From Elusimicrobia bacterium CG06_land_8_20_14_3_00_38_11 (lineage in GTDB: Bacteria > Elusimicrobiota > UBA8919), in NCBI GenBank assembly GCA_002780205.1, contig PEVQ01000190.1:1-31423 (forward strand): 31,423 nucleotides of DNA. Direction: 5' to 3'. The stretch's first letter is position 1. Every line of letters starts with the position of its first letter. The notes below the pieces were generated by a model, which had not been told where the DNA came from, made no database searches, and saw only the letters and a program-made list of their open reading frames with translations. Shown here one piece after another: positions 1 through 7,309 of this stretch. The translations under genes and the position numbers were made by a program.

Positions 1-2
1 TT

Positions 3-1190
3 TCTTTTCTTATTGCGTTGTATCTTACAAAAACCCGAGCGGGATGGATTGCTTTTATCGTCTCACTTATAGTTTTTATTTTTTTGTCGTTGGATTCAAA
101 AGTCAAAAGGTTGATTCTAATTTTTGTCCTGGTAATTTTCGGATTTTTGTTCACCTTAAAAACAAAAAATGTCTGGATGCGACAGCAGGGGCATCTTCTT
201 ATCTGGCGCGACTCATTAAGAATGCTTTTTGATAAACCGGTTTTTGGCGTCGGACTCGGCAGTTTCCATATAAGTTTCCCCGATTATGCGTCGGATGAAC
301 TAAAAAAAATCTGGCCCCAATCGCAAAATATCGTCAATGATGCCCATTCGGAGTTTGTTCAGATTCTTGCCGAGACGGGAATCGTCGGTTTCGGGATTTT
401 CCTGTGGATACTTTTTTCAGTATTTTATCACGCCCATCAATTTTACAAACGGTTGCATGATAGGGAAGAGTTTTTAATTTATGCCGCATTATTTTCTTCG
501 GCAATCGGACTTCTGGTCCAGAATTTTTTTTCGGTTGATATGCGTTTCACAATTTCTTCGTTTTATCTTTTTTCCATATTCGGGATACTTTCCTCTCATT
601 CATCGGTAAAAACGAAAGAGATAAAATTGCAAAAACCCGAAAAATTATTTATTATGCTCGTTCTTTTTTCGGCGGTTATTTTTTTAGAATATAAAATGGT
701 TATAAAACAATACAGAAGTTGGAAGATTGTTTTTGAAAGCAAAGATTTTCTGGATAAAAGAATTGTTAATTCCGACGAGCAAAAAAAAGAAATTGAAAAA
801 ATGCTCGCTGCAAATCCCTCTGATGCCCGTCTGTATTTCAAGTTGGGGTATCTTTTTGCTAACGAAATCAAAGTTAACAAGGTCTCCGCCGATCTCGCCA
901 TAGCAAATTTTACAAAAGCCGCTCTTCTTGACCCGAAAGTTGAAAACGGCGGTGCATTTAATAATCTGGGAAATATCTATTTTACGCTCGGTGACAGAAA
1001 AAGTGCAAAAGAAAATTATATCAAAGCCATCAGCATAAATCCATCTTTAATTGATGCCCGGTTAAATCTCGGCATTGCTTATTATTACGAGGGTAAATTA
1101 AAAGAGAGTTCGGCTGAGTTTGAAAAAGCACTTGAACTTGACCCCAAAAATTCATCAGCAATTTATATGTTGAAAAAAATGAGAGAATAG
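3..1190 (+). CDS. O-antigen ligase/polymerase-like membrane protein with C-terminal TPRs (5' partial)
   Basis: The reading frame is open to the left edge, so the N-terminus lies outside the window; a TTG at 18 is in frame but is probably an internal leucine. The visible part has the Wzy_C/O-antigen ligase layout: a TM helix preceded by TKTRAGW, the periplasmic loop with RQQGHLLIWRDSL, PVFGVGLGSF and NDAHSEFVQILAETG, then more TM helices. In the family these loop residues act in transfer of polysaccharide from its lipid carrier. After the last helix (about residue 220) come soluble TPR units (about 260-390; LGNIYFTLGDRKSAKENY, LGIAYYYEGKLKESSAEF). The probable role is polymerisation or ligation of surface glycan, with TPRs giving protein contacts outside the membrane. 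The choice between Wzy polymerase, WaaL ligase and protein O-oligosaccharyltransferase cannot be made from sequence alone. Confidence 0.8.
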   Translation, partial: SFLIALYLTKTRAGWIAFIVSLIVFIFLSLDSKVKRLILIFVLVIFGFLFTLKTKNVWMRQQGHLLIWRDSLRMLFDKPVFGVGLGSFHISFPDYASDELKKIWPQSQNIVNDAHSEFVQILAETGIVGFGIFLWILFSVFYHAHQFYKRLHDREEFLIYAALFSSAIGLLVQNFFSVDMRFTISSFYLFSIFGILSSHSSVKTKEIKLQKPEKLFIMLVLFSAVIFLEYKMVIKQYRSWKIVFESKDFLDKRIVNSDEQKKEIEKMLAANPSDARLYFKLGYLFANEIKVNKVSADLAIANFTKAALLDPKVENGGAFNNLGNIYFTLGDRKSAKENYIKAISINPSLIDARLNLGIAYYYEGKLKESSAEFEKALELDPKNSSAIYMLKKMRE

Positions 1191-1202
1191 AGGGGGCAGA
1201 GA

Positions 1203-1267
1203 ATGGAGATTAAGAGATTAGGGTTTTGACTTTCCCTCATTTCCTAATTTCCATTTTCCTAATCTCT
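1203..1267. repeat. Imperfect inverted repeat with heptad-like units in the gap before the acyltransferase gene
   Basis: AGAGATTAGG at 1213-1222 is exactly complementary to CCTAATCTCT at 1258-1267. Between and around them are purine-rich units (GAATGGA, GATTAAG, AGATTAG) and pyrimidine-rich units (CATTTCC, TAATTTC, CATTTTC, CTAATCT) with roughly seven-base spacing. This could fold as a long weak hairpin after the ligase gene. It resembles the other period-7 repeats in the window, but is more degenerate. Confidence 0.5.
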
Positions 1268-1289
1268 GGCGTTCACTCAACCGTAGTTT

Positions 1290-2198
1290 ATGAAAAAAAT
1301 CAGTCACCTGATTGAATTTATCTTACTTTTTATTTTCAATATATTTGTCTTGATTATTCCACTGAAGTTGGCATTGTGGTTGGGCCGCCGTCTCGGTGAC
1401 ATTGCTTTTGTTGTCTTAAAAATCAGAAGAGATGTCGTTATGAAAAATCTCTCATTTGCTTTCTCAAATAAAAATCCTGACGAACTCTTTGATATCGCCC
1501 GTCGGACATATCAAAATTTTGGGATGTCAATGATAGAACTTTTATCCTTTCCGAAACTGAAATTAAAAAAACTTATAGATACTAAAATTGAGTTTGAAGG
1601 GCTTGAATATCTTGACGAACTTATTGCTCAAAAACAGGGTGCGGTGCTTGTGGCGGGGCATTTCGGCTCGTGGGAACTTATGGGCGCCGCTACATGTCAA
1701 AAGGGTTATCCGCTTGATTTTCTGGTCGGAAAACAGCATAATATTCCGGTTGACAATCTTCTCAATTTCTACAGAAAAATAAAAAAAATCGGGATTATTC
1801 ACTTAAAGATGGCGTTAAAAGGAGTTATGAAAGCGGTTAAAACCGGCAGATTTGTAGCGATGCTTTCCGACCAGGATGCCGGGAAAAGAGACGGTGTGTT
1901 TGTCAATTTTTTCTGTCGTCCTGCGTCAACTCCTAAAGGTCCCGCAGTTTTTTCTTTAAGAGCCGGTGTGCCGGTAATTATGGGATTTTGTATAAGGCAG
2001 AAACCGTTTAACAGGCATAAAATAAAATTTCTAAAAGTTGATTTCAACAAAACCGGCGATGACGAAAAAGACATTGAACTTTTAACCTCAAAATATACTC
2101 AGATTTTAGAGGGTTTTATCAAAAAATATCCTGACCACTGGTTTTGGTTCCATAAAAGATGGAAAACGGTTATTGACAATACGCCGAATATGTATTAA
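1290..2198 (+). CDS. Lysophospholipid/lipid A acyltransferase family protein (LpxL/HtrB-like)
   Basis: This 302-residue protein matches the usual length of the LpxL/LpxM family, which adds secondary acyl chains to Kdo-lipid A at the inner membrane. Residues 5-30 form an N-terminal membrane anchor. The catalytic HX4E motif is visible as H124-FGSW-E129. Further family signatures are SLRAGVPVIMGF near residue 225 and the C-terminal HWFWFHKRWKT, comparable to the family's W-L-HRRWK ending. There is no clear Shine-Dalgarno sequence before the ATG. It follows an O-antigen ligase-like gene, which fits LPS or lipid assembly, but related enzymes acylate other glycolipids, so the exact acceptor is not known. 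Confidence 0.85.
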   Translation: MKKISHLIEFILLFIFNIFVLIIPLKLALWLGRRLGDIAFVVLKIRRDVVMKNLSFAFSNKNPDELFDIARRTYQNFGMSMIELLSFPKLKLKKLIDTKIEFEGLEYLDELIAQKQGAVLVAGHFGSWELMGAATCQKGYPLDFLVGKQHNIPVDNLLNFYRKIKKIGIIHLKMALKGVMKAVKTGRFVAMLSDQDAGKRDGVFVNFFCRPASTPKGPAVFSLRAGVPVIMGFCIRQKPFNRHKIKFLKVDFNKTGDDEKDIELLTSKYTQILEGFIKKYPDHWFWFHKRWKTVIDNTPNMY

Positions 2199-2201
2199 AA
2201 T
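2173..2201 (+). promoter_or_regulatory. Sigma70-type promoter for tRNA-Ser
   Basis: TTGACA at 2173-2178 is followed after exactly 17 bases by TAAAAT at 2196-2201. It overlaps the end of the acyltransferase gene, whose stop codon lies at 2196-2198. Transcription would begin near 2208, about 27 bases before the tRNA. Confidence 0.7.
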
Positions 2202-2206
2202 AAAGG

Positions 2207-2226
2207 CAATTAAAAATTTTTAATTG
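2207..2226. other. 20-bp perfect AT-rich palindrome in the tRNA leader
   Basis: CAATTAAAAATTTTTAATTG reads the same on both strands. It begins at the predicted transcription start of the tRNA-Ser promoter and ends eight bases before the tRNA. It could be an operator, a leader hairpin, or a weak AT-rich terminator for the upstream gene; the sequence does not decide. Confidence 0.6.
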
Positions 2227-2234
2227 ATTTTTCT

Positions 2235-2322
2235 GGAGAGGTGGCCGAGCGGCTGAAGGCGCGGGTCTCGAAAACCCGTATATCGCTTTGCGGTATCGAG
2301 AGTTCAAATCTCTCCCTCTCCG
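2235..2322 (+). tRNA. tRNA-Ser (anticodon CGA)
   Basis: The 88-nt class II tRNA has acceptor arms GGAGAGG (2235-2241) and CCTCTCC (2315-2321) with discriminator G2322. The anticodon stem CGGGT/ACCCG closes the loop CTCGAAA, giving anticodon CGA for UCG codons. A long variable arm, as expected for serine, follows. The T arm is GAGAG-TTCAAAT-CTCTC. The CCA end is not encoded (TAT follows), so it must be added by the nucleotidyltransferase. Confidence 0.97.
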
Positions 2323-2340
2323 TATTTTTGGAGGGCTGAT

Positions 2341-3444
2341 ATGAGAAAAATTTTAATCTGTGTAATCTGTGTTTTCAATCTATGTAATCTGTGTTTTGCA
2401 AAAAAAGAAGGAACTGTTATTTTAGATTCGCTGCCCAAAGCGATTTCACCAAATAGAGACGGTTTATATGAAAAAACAAGATTTATTATTTCCGCGGATG
2501 CAGGTAAAATCAAAAAGTGGACAATTGAAATAAAAAACGATATTGGCGTTCCCGTAAAAACTTTTACCGGCGTTGATGCTATTCCCGTTGCTCTTGAGTG
2601 GGACGGCACTGATGAAAAAGGCACAGTGGCGCCCGACGGCAAATATGTTTGTGTGATGACTATTGACGGCAAATATCCCGCCCGTTCAAATGAATTATGG
2701 ATTAATGTGGACACGATGGAACCGTTCGCCGGAATTTCTGTCTCAACGAACGGAATTACTCCGAATAATGATGGCAGAGATGATTTTGTTGACATTTCGT
2801 TTATTGCCGAAGACCCCGTAGGTTTTTCTCTCTGGCAGATATCAATTGAAAATTCTAAAGGTATTGAAGTAATATCCAGAAAAGGTAACAATGATATTCT
2901 GAAAAGTTTCAGGTGGGACGGCAAAGACGATTATTACAAAAATGTCGTTCCCGATGGTAAATATAAAATAAAATTCAGCGTGCTTGATGCGGTCGGCAAC
3001 AAAACAGAGGCAGAGCCGGTTGAAATAGATGTTAGCGTTCAGAAAAAAATTATTCCCGAAGTAAAAAATATTTCCGTTAAAGAGGAAAAAAGGGGGCTGG
3101 TCGTTAATCTTGCCTCTGCGGTACTTTTTGATTCTGGCAAGTCGGAATTAAAACCCGCCTCTTATTCGGTTATGAACGAAGTGGTAAAACTTATGCAGGA
3201 TTACCCGGAAAATAAAATTTTGATTGAAGGTCACACGGACAGTTATGGAAGCAATGCATATAATAAAAAATTATCCGAAAAACGGGCACAGGCGGTTAGC
3301 AATGTTCTTGTTTCAAAATACGCGGTGGACTCAAAACGGCTGAAAGTGGTGGGCTACGGCGAGGAGAAACCGCTTGCGGATAACAAAACTGCCGTCGGAA
3401 GAGAACAAAACAGAAGAGTGGAAATTATAATACTTAAAAAATGA
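2341..3444 (+). CDS. Secreted protein with two FlgD-type Ig-like repeats and a C-terminal OmpA peptidoglycan-binding domain
   Basis: A strong GGAGG lies 11 bases upstream of the ATG. Residues 1-20 form a Sec signal peptide ending in CFA before KKEG. Two FlgD-Ig-like modules follow (about 25-115 and 128-228), each with an SPN.DG or TPNNDG opening and a WDG..D...V.PDGKY turn. Residues about 262-365 are an OmpA/MotB domain: VLFDSGKSELK, IEGHTDSYGS, LSEKRAQAV, VVGYGEEKP and the final NRRVEI. The family anchors the outer membrane to peptidoglycan. The Ig modules probably act as spacers in the periplasm. Unusually, most of the signal peptide is encoded by a 22-nt tandem repeat (2355-2398). The gene stands alone between the tRNA and a hairpin repeat. 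Confidence 0.9.
   Translation: MRKILICVICVFNLCNLCFAKKEGTVILDSLPKAISPNRDGLYEKTRFIISADAGKIKKWTIEIKNDIGVPVKTFTGVDAIPVALEWDGTDEKGTVAPDGKYVCVMTIDGKYPARSNELWINVDTMEPFAGISVSTNGITPNNDGRDDFVDISFIAEDPVGFSLWQISIENSKGIEVISRKGNNDILKSFRWDGKDDYYKNVVPDGKYKIKFSVLDAVGNKTEAEPVEIDVSVQKKIIPEVKNISVKEEKRGLVVNLASAVLFDSGKSELKPASYSVMNEVVKLMQDYPENKILIEGHTDSYGSNAYNKKLSEKRAQAVSNVLVSKYAVDSKRLKVVGYGEEKPLADNKTAVGREQNRRVEIIILKK
2355..2398 (+). repeat. 22-nt tandem repeat (two units) inside the OmpA-like gene's signal peptide
   Basis: Two adjacent 22-nt units (2355-2376 and 2377-2398) differ at only two positions. Each is built from AATCTGTGT-like nonamers plus TTTC or TTTG. The same AATCTGTGTAATCTGTG-type wording occurs in intergenic repeats of this window (21586-21619 and, as inverted ends, 22076-22205 and 30191-30341). 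Here it is translated as the repeated CV-C-FNLCNLCF hydrophobic core. Confidence 0.85.
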
Positions 3445-3540
3445 TGCGAGGGCATATCAGGATTTCAATCCTGATGCTTATGCCCGAAGCATCACACAAT
3501 AATGGTAGCCCACCCTTCAGGGTGGGTGAGCGAAGCGAAG
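3443..3540 (+). repeat. Double-hairpin intergenic repeat, copy 1
   Basis: The first hairpin is nested: GATGC (3443) with GCATC (3489-3493), GGGCATA with TATGCCC (3479-3485), and TCAGGATT-TC-AATCCTGA at its tip (3457-3474). A linker containing CAATAATGGTAGCC leads to the second hairpin, CCCACCC-TTCA-GGGTGGG (3509-3526), followed by TGAGCGAAGCGAAG. The start codon of the next gene lies four bases later. Copies 2 and 3 are at 4371 and 16069. Confidence 0.85.
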
Positions 3541-3544
3541 AATA

Positions 3545-4366
3545 ATGACCGGATTAAAAAAAATAATTTTGTCAATTTTCATAATAATAATTTCTCTGAT
3601 AATTATTTTCACAGTCGTAGAAAAATTCGTTTTTCCGTCAAAACTTTTGAAAAATTATGTACAGGGAAGAATCTCATATATTTCCGGAGCAACAACCGAA
3701 TTAAAAGACATATCGGTCGGTTTAAGCGGGATTAAACTGATTAATATTGTTATTTTTCTGCCGGATGTATTTGAATTAAAAATTGAAAAAACAATAATTT
3801 CTCCCAATTTATTTCCGTTTCCGAGAAAGCAGGTTGCTTTTAACGAAATAAAAATAGTAAAACCGAAAATTAAACTTTGGAAAGGGTTCAGAAATTTCAA
3901 ACTGAAAAAAAATGTTTTACATGCCGGCCACACATTAGTTCTAAGCAGATTAAAAATTGAAGACGGGAGTTTTTATTACGGCGGACTTGAAATTCTTGGC
4001 ATTCAAGTTGATATAAAAAATGCATCAATTATCGGCATATTCCCGATAGAAATATATTTTGATATGGAAGGTGTCGGAGCAAAAATTTCTGCTGAATATG
4101 ATTTCAAAAAACAGTATCTTAAAATAAATAACGCAGCCATTAAAAGCGATAAAAAAAATGTAATAATTTCAGGTGGTATTGAAAAACCCATGAATCTGGA
4201 TGAGGCGGAGTTTGATGTCGTTGTAAAAGGCAGCGGAGAATTGTTTAATAAATTTTTTCTGTCAAATATCCGGCATAAAAAGAAAATTATCATTTTTGAT
4301 AAAGAAAATATAGAACTAAAAATTCACGGAAATCTTAACTCATTTCAAGTAGTAAATTTGCAATAA
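3545..4366 (+). CDS. AsmA-like envelope protein (hypothetical)
   Basis: This 273-residue protein has one N-terminal TM helix (about 5-27) followed by a predicted beta-rich periplasmic region. The ordering helix, then VQGRISYISGATTELKDISVGLSGIKL with LPDVFELKIEKTIISPNLFPF and FNEIKIVKPKIKLWK, resembles the start of AsmA/DUF748-type proteins, which help phospholipid transport or outer-membrane assembly. It is much shorter than typical AsmA proteins and no full domain can be claimed. The start codon is placed just beyond the hairpin repeat, with only a weak GCGAAG-type ribosome site supplied by the repeat tail. Its neighbours are an OmpA-like protein and a small membrane protein. Confidence 0.6.
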   Translation: MTGLKKIILSIFIIIISLIIIFTVVEKFVFPSKLLKNYVQGRISYISGATTELKDISVGLSGIKLINIVIFLPDVFELKIEKTIISPNLFPFPRKQVAFNEIKIVKPKIKLWKGFRNFKLKKNVLHAGHTLVLSRLKIEDGSFYYGGLEILGIQVDIKNASIIGIFPIEIYFDMEGVGAKISAEYDFKKQYLKINNAAIKSDKKNVIISGGIEKPMNLDEAEFDVVVKGSGELFNKFFLSNIRHKKKIIIFDKENIELKIHGNLNSFQVVNLQ

Positions 4367-4370
4367 AAAA

Positions 4371-4466
4371 GAATTTGTGAAATGGCGGGTTTCAACCCGC
4401 CGCCAATGGAACAAATTCGAACCAATAATGTGGCCCCCGAATTTATTCGGGGGTGAGCGAAGCGAA
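4371..4466 (+). repeat. Double-hairpin intergenic repeat, copy 2
   Basis: Outer arms GAATTTGT (4371-4378) and ACAAATTC (4411-4418) enclose the hairpin GGCGGGTT-TC-AACCCGCC (4384-4401). The linker ACCAATAATGTGGC leads to the hairpin CCCCCGA-ATTTAT-TCGGGGG (4434-4453) and the conserved tail TGAGCGAAGCGAA. The following gene's strong ribosome site begins three bases after the tail. Confidence 0.9.
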
Positions 4467-4482
4467 ATGGAGGTGATGTAAA

Positions 4483-4704
4483 ATGATGGCAGTAATTGGT
4501 GGTATTGTTGCGGTCTTAATCGGTATTGTTTTGCTGTTTGGCGGTCCGCTTTTTGGTCTTCCTGTTTATATGTGGGATGACTTCCTTGTTTGTCTTAAAG
4601 GGACTATTTCTTCTGGACTTGTGCTCGGTGGAATTCTCGCAGTTATAGCCGGTGTTTCGGCAATCAAGGACAGGGCAAAAGCGAAATCAGAGGAAAATAA
4701 ATAA
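4483..4704 (+). CDS. Small two-helix membrane protein of unknown function
   Basis: The 73-residue ORF has a near-perfect Shine-Dalgarno sequence, GGAGGTGAT, at 4469-4477, which strongly supports a real gene. Two hydrophobic segments are visible: about 3-25 (glycine- and valine-rich, ending GGPLFGLP) and about 43-62 (SSGLVLGGILAVIAGVSAI). A charged tail ends in KDRAKAKSEENK. No family is recognised. It ends directly against the TTG start of thiL, so the two are probably cotranscribed. Confidence 0.75.
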   Translation: MMAVIGGIVAVLIGIVLLFGGPLFGLPVYMWDDFLVCLKGTISSGLVLGGILAVIAGVSAIKDRAKAKSEENK

Positions 4705-5676
4705 TTGAAAATATCTCAACTTGGCGAGTTTGGTTTAATAGAAAGAATAAGAGAGAAAAACAAAAAAGCGGTTCATCATTCCGGGACGGTTGTCGGTATA
4801 GGCGACGATTGTGCTGTCGTGAAATGCCGAAATGAAAACTTGCTTTTTACGACGGACACACTTGTAGAAAATGTCCATTTTTCAAAAAAATATTACAGTT
4901 TTTTTGATATTGGATATAAATCGCTTGCCGTTAACCTTTCCGATATCGCTGCGATGGGGGGTATGCCGCTTTACGCTCTTGTAACCGCCGGTTTTCCTGC
5001 CGAAACAAAAGTTAAAGACGCAGATGAAATTTATCGCGCAATTCGTAAACTTGCTACCGAGTTTAATGTTGAAATTATAGGAGGAGATACCGTTAAGTCC
5101 CCGGCTGCTTTAATAATTTCAATTACACTTATAGGAAAAACAATTTTCGGTTCCGGTATAAAAAGAAGCGGAGCGGTCGCTGGTGATTTAATTTTCACGA
5201 CCGGCAATTTCGGTGACTCTTCGGCAGGACTTTACTTATTACAAAAAGGTATTTCGGACTATAAAGAACTTAAAAAAAAGCATCTGAATCCCTACCCGCG
5301 AATTAAAGAAGGATTTTTTATCGCAAAATCCGGTTTTGCAACTTCAATGATTGATTCTTCCGACGGGTTTGATAAGTCAGTCCGTTTTATCTGTCAGGAA
5401 TCAAAAGTTGGTTGCAAAATTTATCTTGACAAAATTCCCGTTTCTGATGAGTTTAAATCTTTCGCTTCCGACTTCCGACTTCCGACTTCCGACTTTATTT
5501 TATTCGGTGGCGAAGAATATGAACTTATATTTACCGTCCCGCCCGGTAAAAAATCATATTTTGAAAAAAGATTTTATGAAGTAGGAAAAATTACAAAAGA
5601 CAAAAAAATTATCTATCTGAACTCAAACAATAAAAAAGTCAATTTGAAAAATAACGGCTATGACCATTTCAAGTAA
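4705..5676 (+). CDS. thiL: Thiamine-monophosphate kinase
   Basis: ThiL phosphorylates thiamine monophosphate to thiamine diphosphate, the last step of cofactor synthesis. The 323-residue product has the AIR-synthase-type fold signatures: GEFGLIERI, VGIGDDCAVV (metal and ATP site), TTDTLVENVHF, KSLAVNLSDIAAMGG, IIGGDTVKS, MIDSSDGFDKS and FGGEEYELIFTVP. Translation starts at TTG directly after the stop of the preceding small gene, with GAGGA nearby. No TPP riboswitch is seen upstream. A four-unit heptamer repeat (5465-5492) lies in frame just before the GGEEYE motif and gives a repetitive SDFRLPTSDF stretch where the family has a variable loop. Confidence 0.95.
   Translation: MKISQLGEFGLIERIREKNKKAVHHSGTVVGIGDDCAVVKCRNENLLFTTDTLVENVHFSKKYYSFFDIGYKSLAVNLSDIAAMGGMPLYALVTAGFPAETKVKDADEIYRAIRKLATEFNVEIIGGDTVKSPAALIISITLIGKTIFGSGIKRSGAVAGDLIFTTGNFGDSSAGLYLLQKGISDYKELKKKHLNPYPRIKEGFFIAKSGFATSMIDSSDGFDKSVRFICQESKVGCKIYLDKIPVSDEFKSFASDFRLPTSDFILFGGEEYELIFTVPPGKKSYFEKRFYEVGKITKDKKIIYLNSNNKKVNLKNNGYDHFK
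5465..5492 (+). repeat. Heptamer tandem repeat (CTTCCGA x4) inside thiL
   Basis: CTTCCGA is repeated four times without error over 28 bases. Because seven is not a multiple of three, successive units are read in different frames and give ASDFRLPTSDF. It stays open in frame and lies in a variable loop of ThiL. Confidence 0.95.
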
Positions 5677-7309
5677 AACCGAACAAATGTTCGGTTTTGG
5701 AAAAATCAAAAATATGTTCCGTCTAAAGCAATTTGAAAAAACTGAAAACCGAACAAATGTTCGCCCGAACAAATGTTCGGAGATTGCGTTTCTCTGTGTT
5801 GTTACTATTATCCTTTTAGTTCCGTTTTACAACAAGGCAATTTCTTCCGATGCGATATTTTATATCTATACGGCAAGACAGATTCTAAAAGAGCCGCTTA
5901 AACCGTTTGATTTCCAGATAAACTGTGCAGAAAAAAATTATTTCGGATGGGATGTTGCCAATAATCCGCCATTGGTCTCATACCTCATTGCCGGTATCAT
6001 AAAAATTTTTGGCGAAAATGAAAAAATACTGCATCTTGTTTTTCTTGGTTTTGCCGTATTTACCATTATGGGAATGTATTTTCTATCCGATGAGTTAAAA
6101 ATAAATCCGTTTTTTTCCACACTTCTTTTAATAGCCAGCCCGGCATTTTTTGTGAATGCTACCGATATTATGCTTGATATTCCGATGCTCGCATTTTCAC
6201 TGTGGGGTATCTATTTTGTAATTAACGAAAAATTTATCGGATGGATTTTACTCGGTTTGGCGGTTCTTATAAAATTTGTAGCGATTATAAATTTACCGGT
6301 TGTTTTTGCATGGTTTTTACTTAATAAAAAACTAAAAAAAAATCTTATATTTTTTTTGATTCCGATTTTATTTTTAATTGCCTGGTCAACGCATAATAAA
6401 TTAGTTTATGATGAAATTCAAATTCTGAAAAAATCTCTTTCGGTGGGGTTGTTTTTCGGACCGGTAAAAGAAATTCCGCTTTTAACCTACCTCGGAGGCG
6501 CTTTTATTTTTCCTTTGAGTATTTTATGGATTAGTTTCAAATACAATAAAGTTTATATTTGGTTTTTTATAATTTTATTTTCAGTTGCAAATCTTTTTTT
6601 TAACTTACTTGGTAATTCTAATCTTAAAAATTTGTTTTTCGGAGTTTTTATATCTTCGTCAGTTATGCTTATTTTTATTTTTGCAGAGCATCTTAGAAAA
6701 ACAAATTTCCAAAACGAAACTTTTTTTCTTGTAATGTGGTTTTTTCTATATTTTCTTTTTTTTGCATCCGTTTCGGCGATAATTGCGGTAAGATATCTTT
6801 TACCTCTTTTGCCACCGGTAATAATGCTATTAGTAAAAATATCGCAAGATTTATCAACCAGAAAAGTTTTTTTGACAATAACGATTACAGCAGGAATTAT
6901 CCTGTCGTTATTTCTTACACATTCCGATTATATGCTTGCCGGTTCATACAGGGATATTGCGGAATATATCAAAAATAATTATGCGGGGCAAAATGTTTAT
7001 TTTACAGGACATCTTGGCTTCCAATACTATATGGAGAAAAACGGTTTTTTAGCAGTTGATTCAAACGATAAAATATATCCGAAAAATTCGATTTTAGTTA
7101 ATCCGATTTTTCCTGTCACGCAAAAAATTCATAAAGATGTCTTTAAAAAATTAAAATTCATAGAAGAAAAATATGTATTTACAAAAAATCCTTTTAGAAC
7201 AATGAACCCCTGGGTAAATGCGGGATTTCACTTAAATATGTATGGGCTTTTGCCTTATTCCTTTTCAAGCGACCCGTTAGAAGCATTTATAATTTACAAA
7301 GTTAAATGA
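5660..7309 (+). CDS. GT39-type (PMT/ArnT-like) membrane glycosyltransferase
   Basis: The 549-residue protein has about ten or more hydrophobic segments from residue 45 on. SSDAIFYIYTARQIL in the first periplasmic loop, with NNPPLVSYLIAGIIKIFG, matches the GT39/PMT layout, where an acidic residue in this loop is catalytic. Such enzymes move sugars from polyprenyl-phosphate donors to proteins or lipids on the outer face of the inner membrane. The ATG used overlaps the end of thiL by 17 bases; ATGs at 5687 and 5714 are alternatives. The first 40 or so residues are hydrophilic and encoded across three repeat units (5679-5780), so the ancestral start may lie downstream. The gene ends in an ATGATG overlap with the next gene. 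Confidence 0.8.
   Translation: MTISSKTEQMFGFGKIKNMFRLKQFEKTENRTNVRPNKCSEIAFLCVVTIILLVPFYNKAISSDAIFYIYTARQILKEPLKPFDFQINCAEKNYFGWDVANNPPLVSYLIAGIIKIFGENEKILHLVFLGFAVFTIMGMYFLSDELKINPFFSTLLLIASPAFFVNATDIMLDIPMLAFSLWGIYFVINEKFIGWILLGLAVLIKFVAIINLPVVFAWFLLNKKLKKNLIFFLIPILFLIAWSTHNKLVYDEIQILKKSLSVGLFFGPVKEIPLLTYLGGAFIFPLSILWISFKYNKVYIWFFIILFSVANLFFNLLGNSNLKNLFFGVFISSSVMLIFIFAEHLRKTNFQNETFFLVMWFFLYFLFFASVSAIIAVRYLLPLLPPVIMLLVKISQDLSTRKVFLTITITAGIILSLFLTHSDYMLAGSYRDIAEYIKNNYAGQNVYFTGHLGFQYYMEKNGFLAVDSNDKIYPKNSILVNPIFPVTQKIHKDVFKKLKFIEEKYVFTKNPFRTMNPWVNAGFHLNMYGLLPYSFSSDPLEAFIIYKVK
5679..5780. repeat. Three copies of a 16-bp inverted motif, CCGAACAAATGTTCGG
   Basis: Copies lie at 5679-5694, 5749-5764 (last base C instead of G) and 5765-5780, the last two abutting. 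Each has seven-base complementary arms around AA. The core GAAC-N4-GTTC equals the Din/LexA box shape of Gram-positive bacteria, but the copies straddle the thiL stop and the first codons of the glycosyltransferase gene, so a repeat family is equally likely. Confidence 0.8.

Noticed and set aside
3502..3735. 77-codon + strand frame starting in the hairpin repeat
   Set aside because: It is a shifted-frame shadow of the AsmA-like gene and begins inside the repeat.
4371..4704. Possible TPP riboswitch ahead of thiL
   Set aside because: The spacer consists of the double-hairpin repeat and a small gene; no TPP (THI-box) conserved core was recognised.
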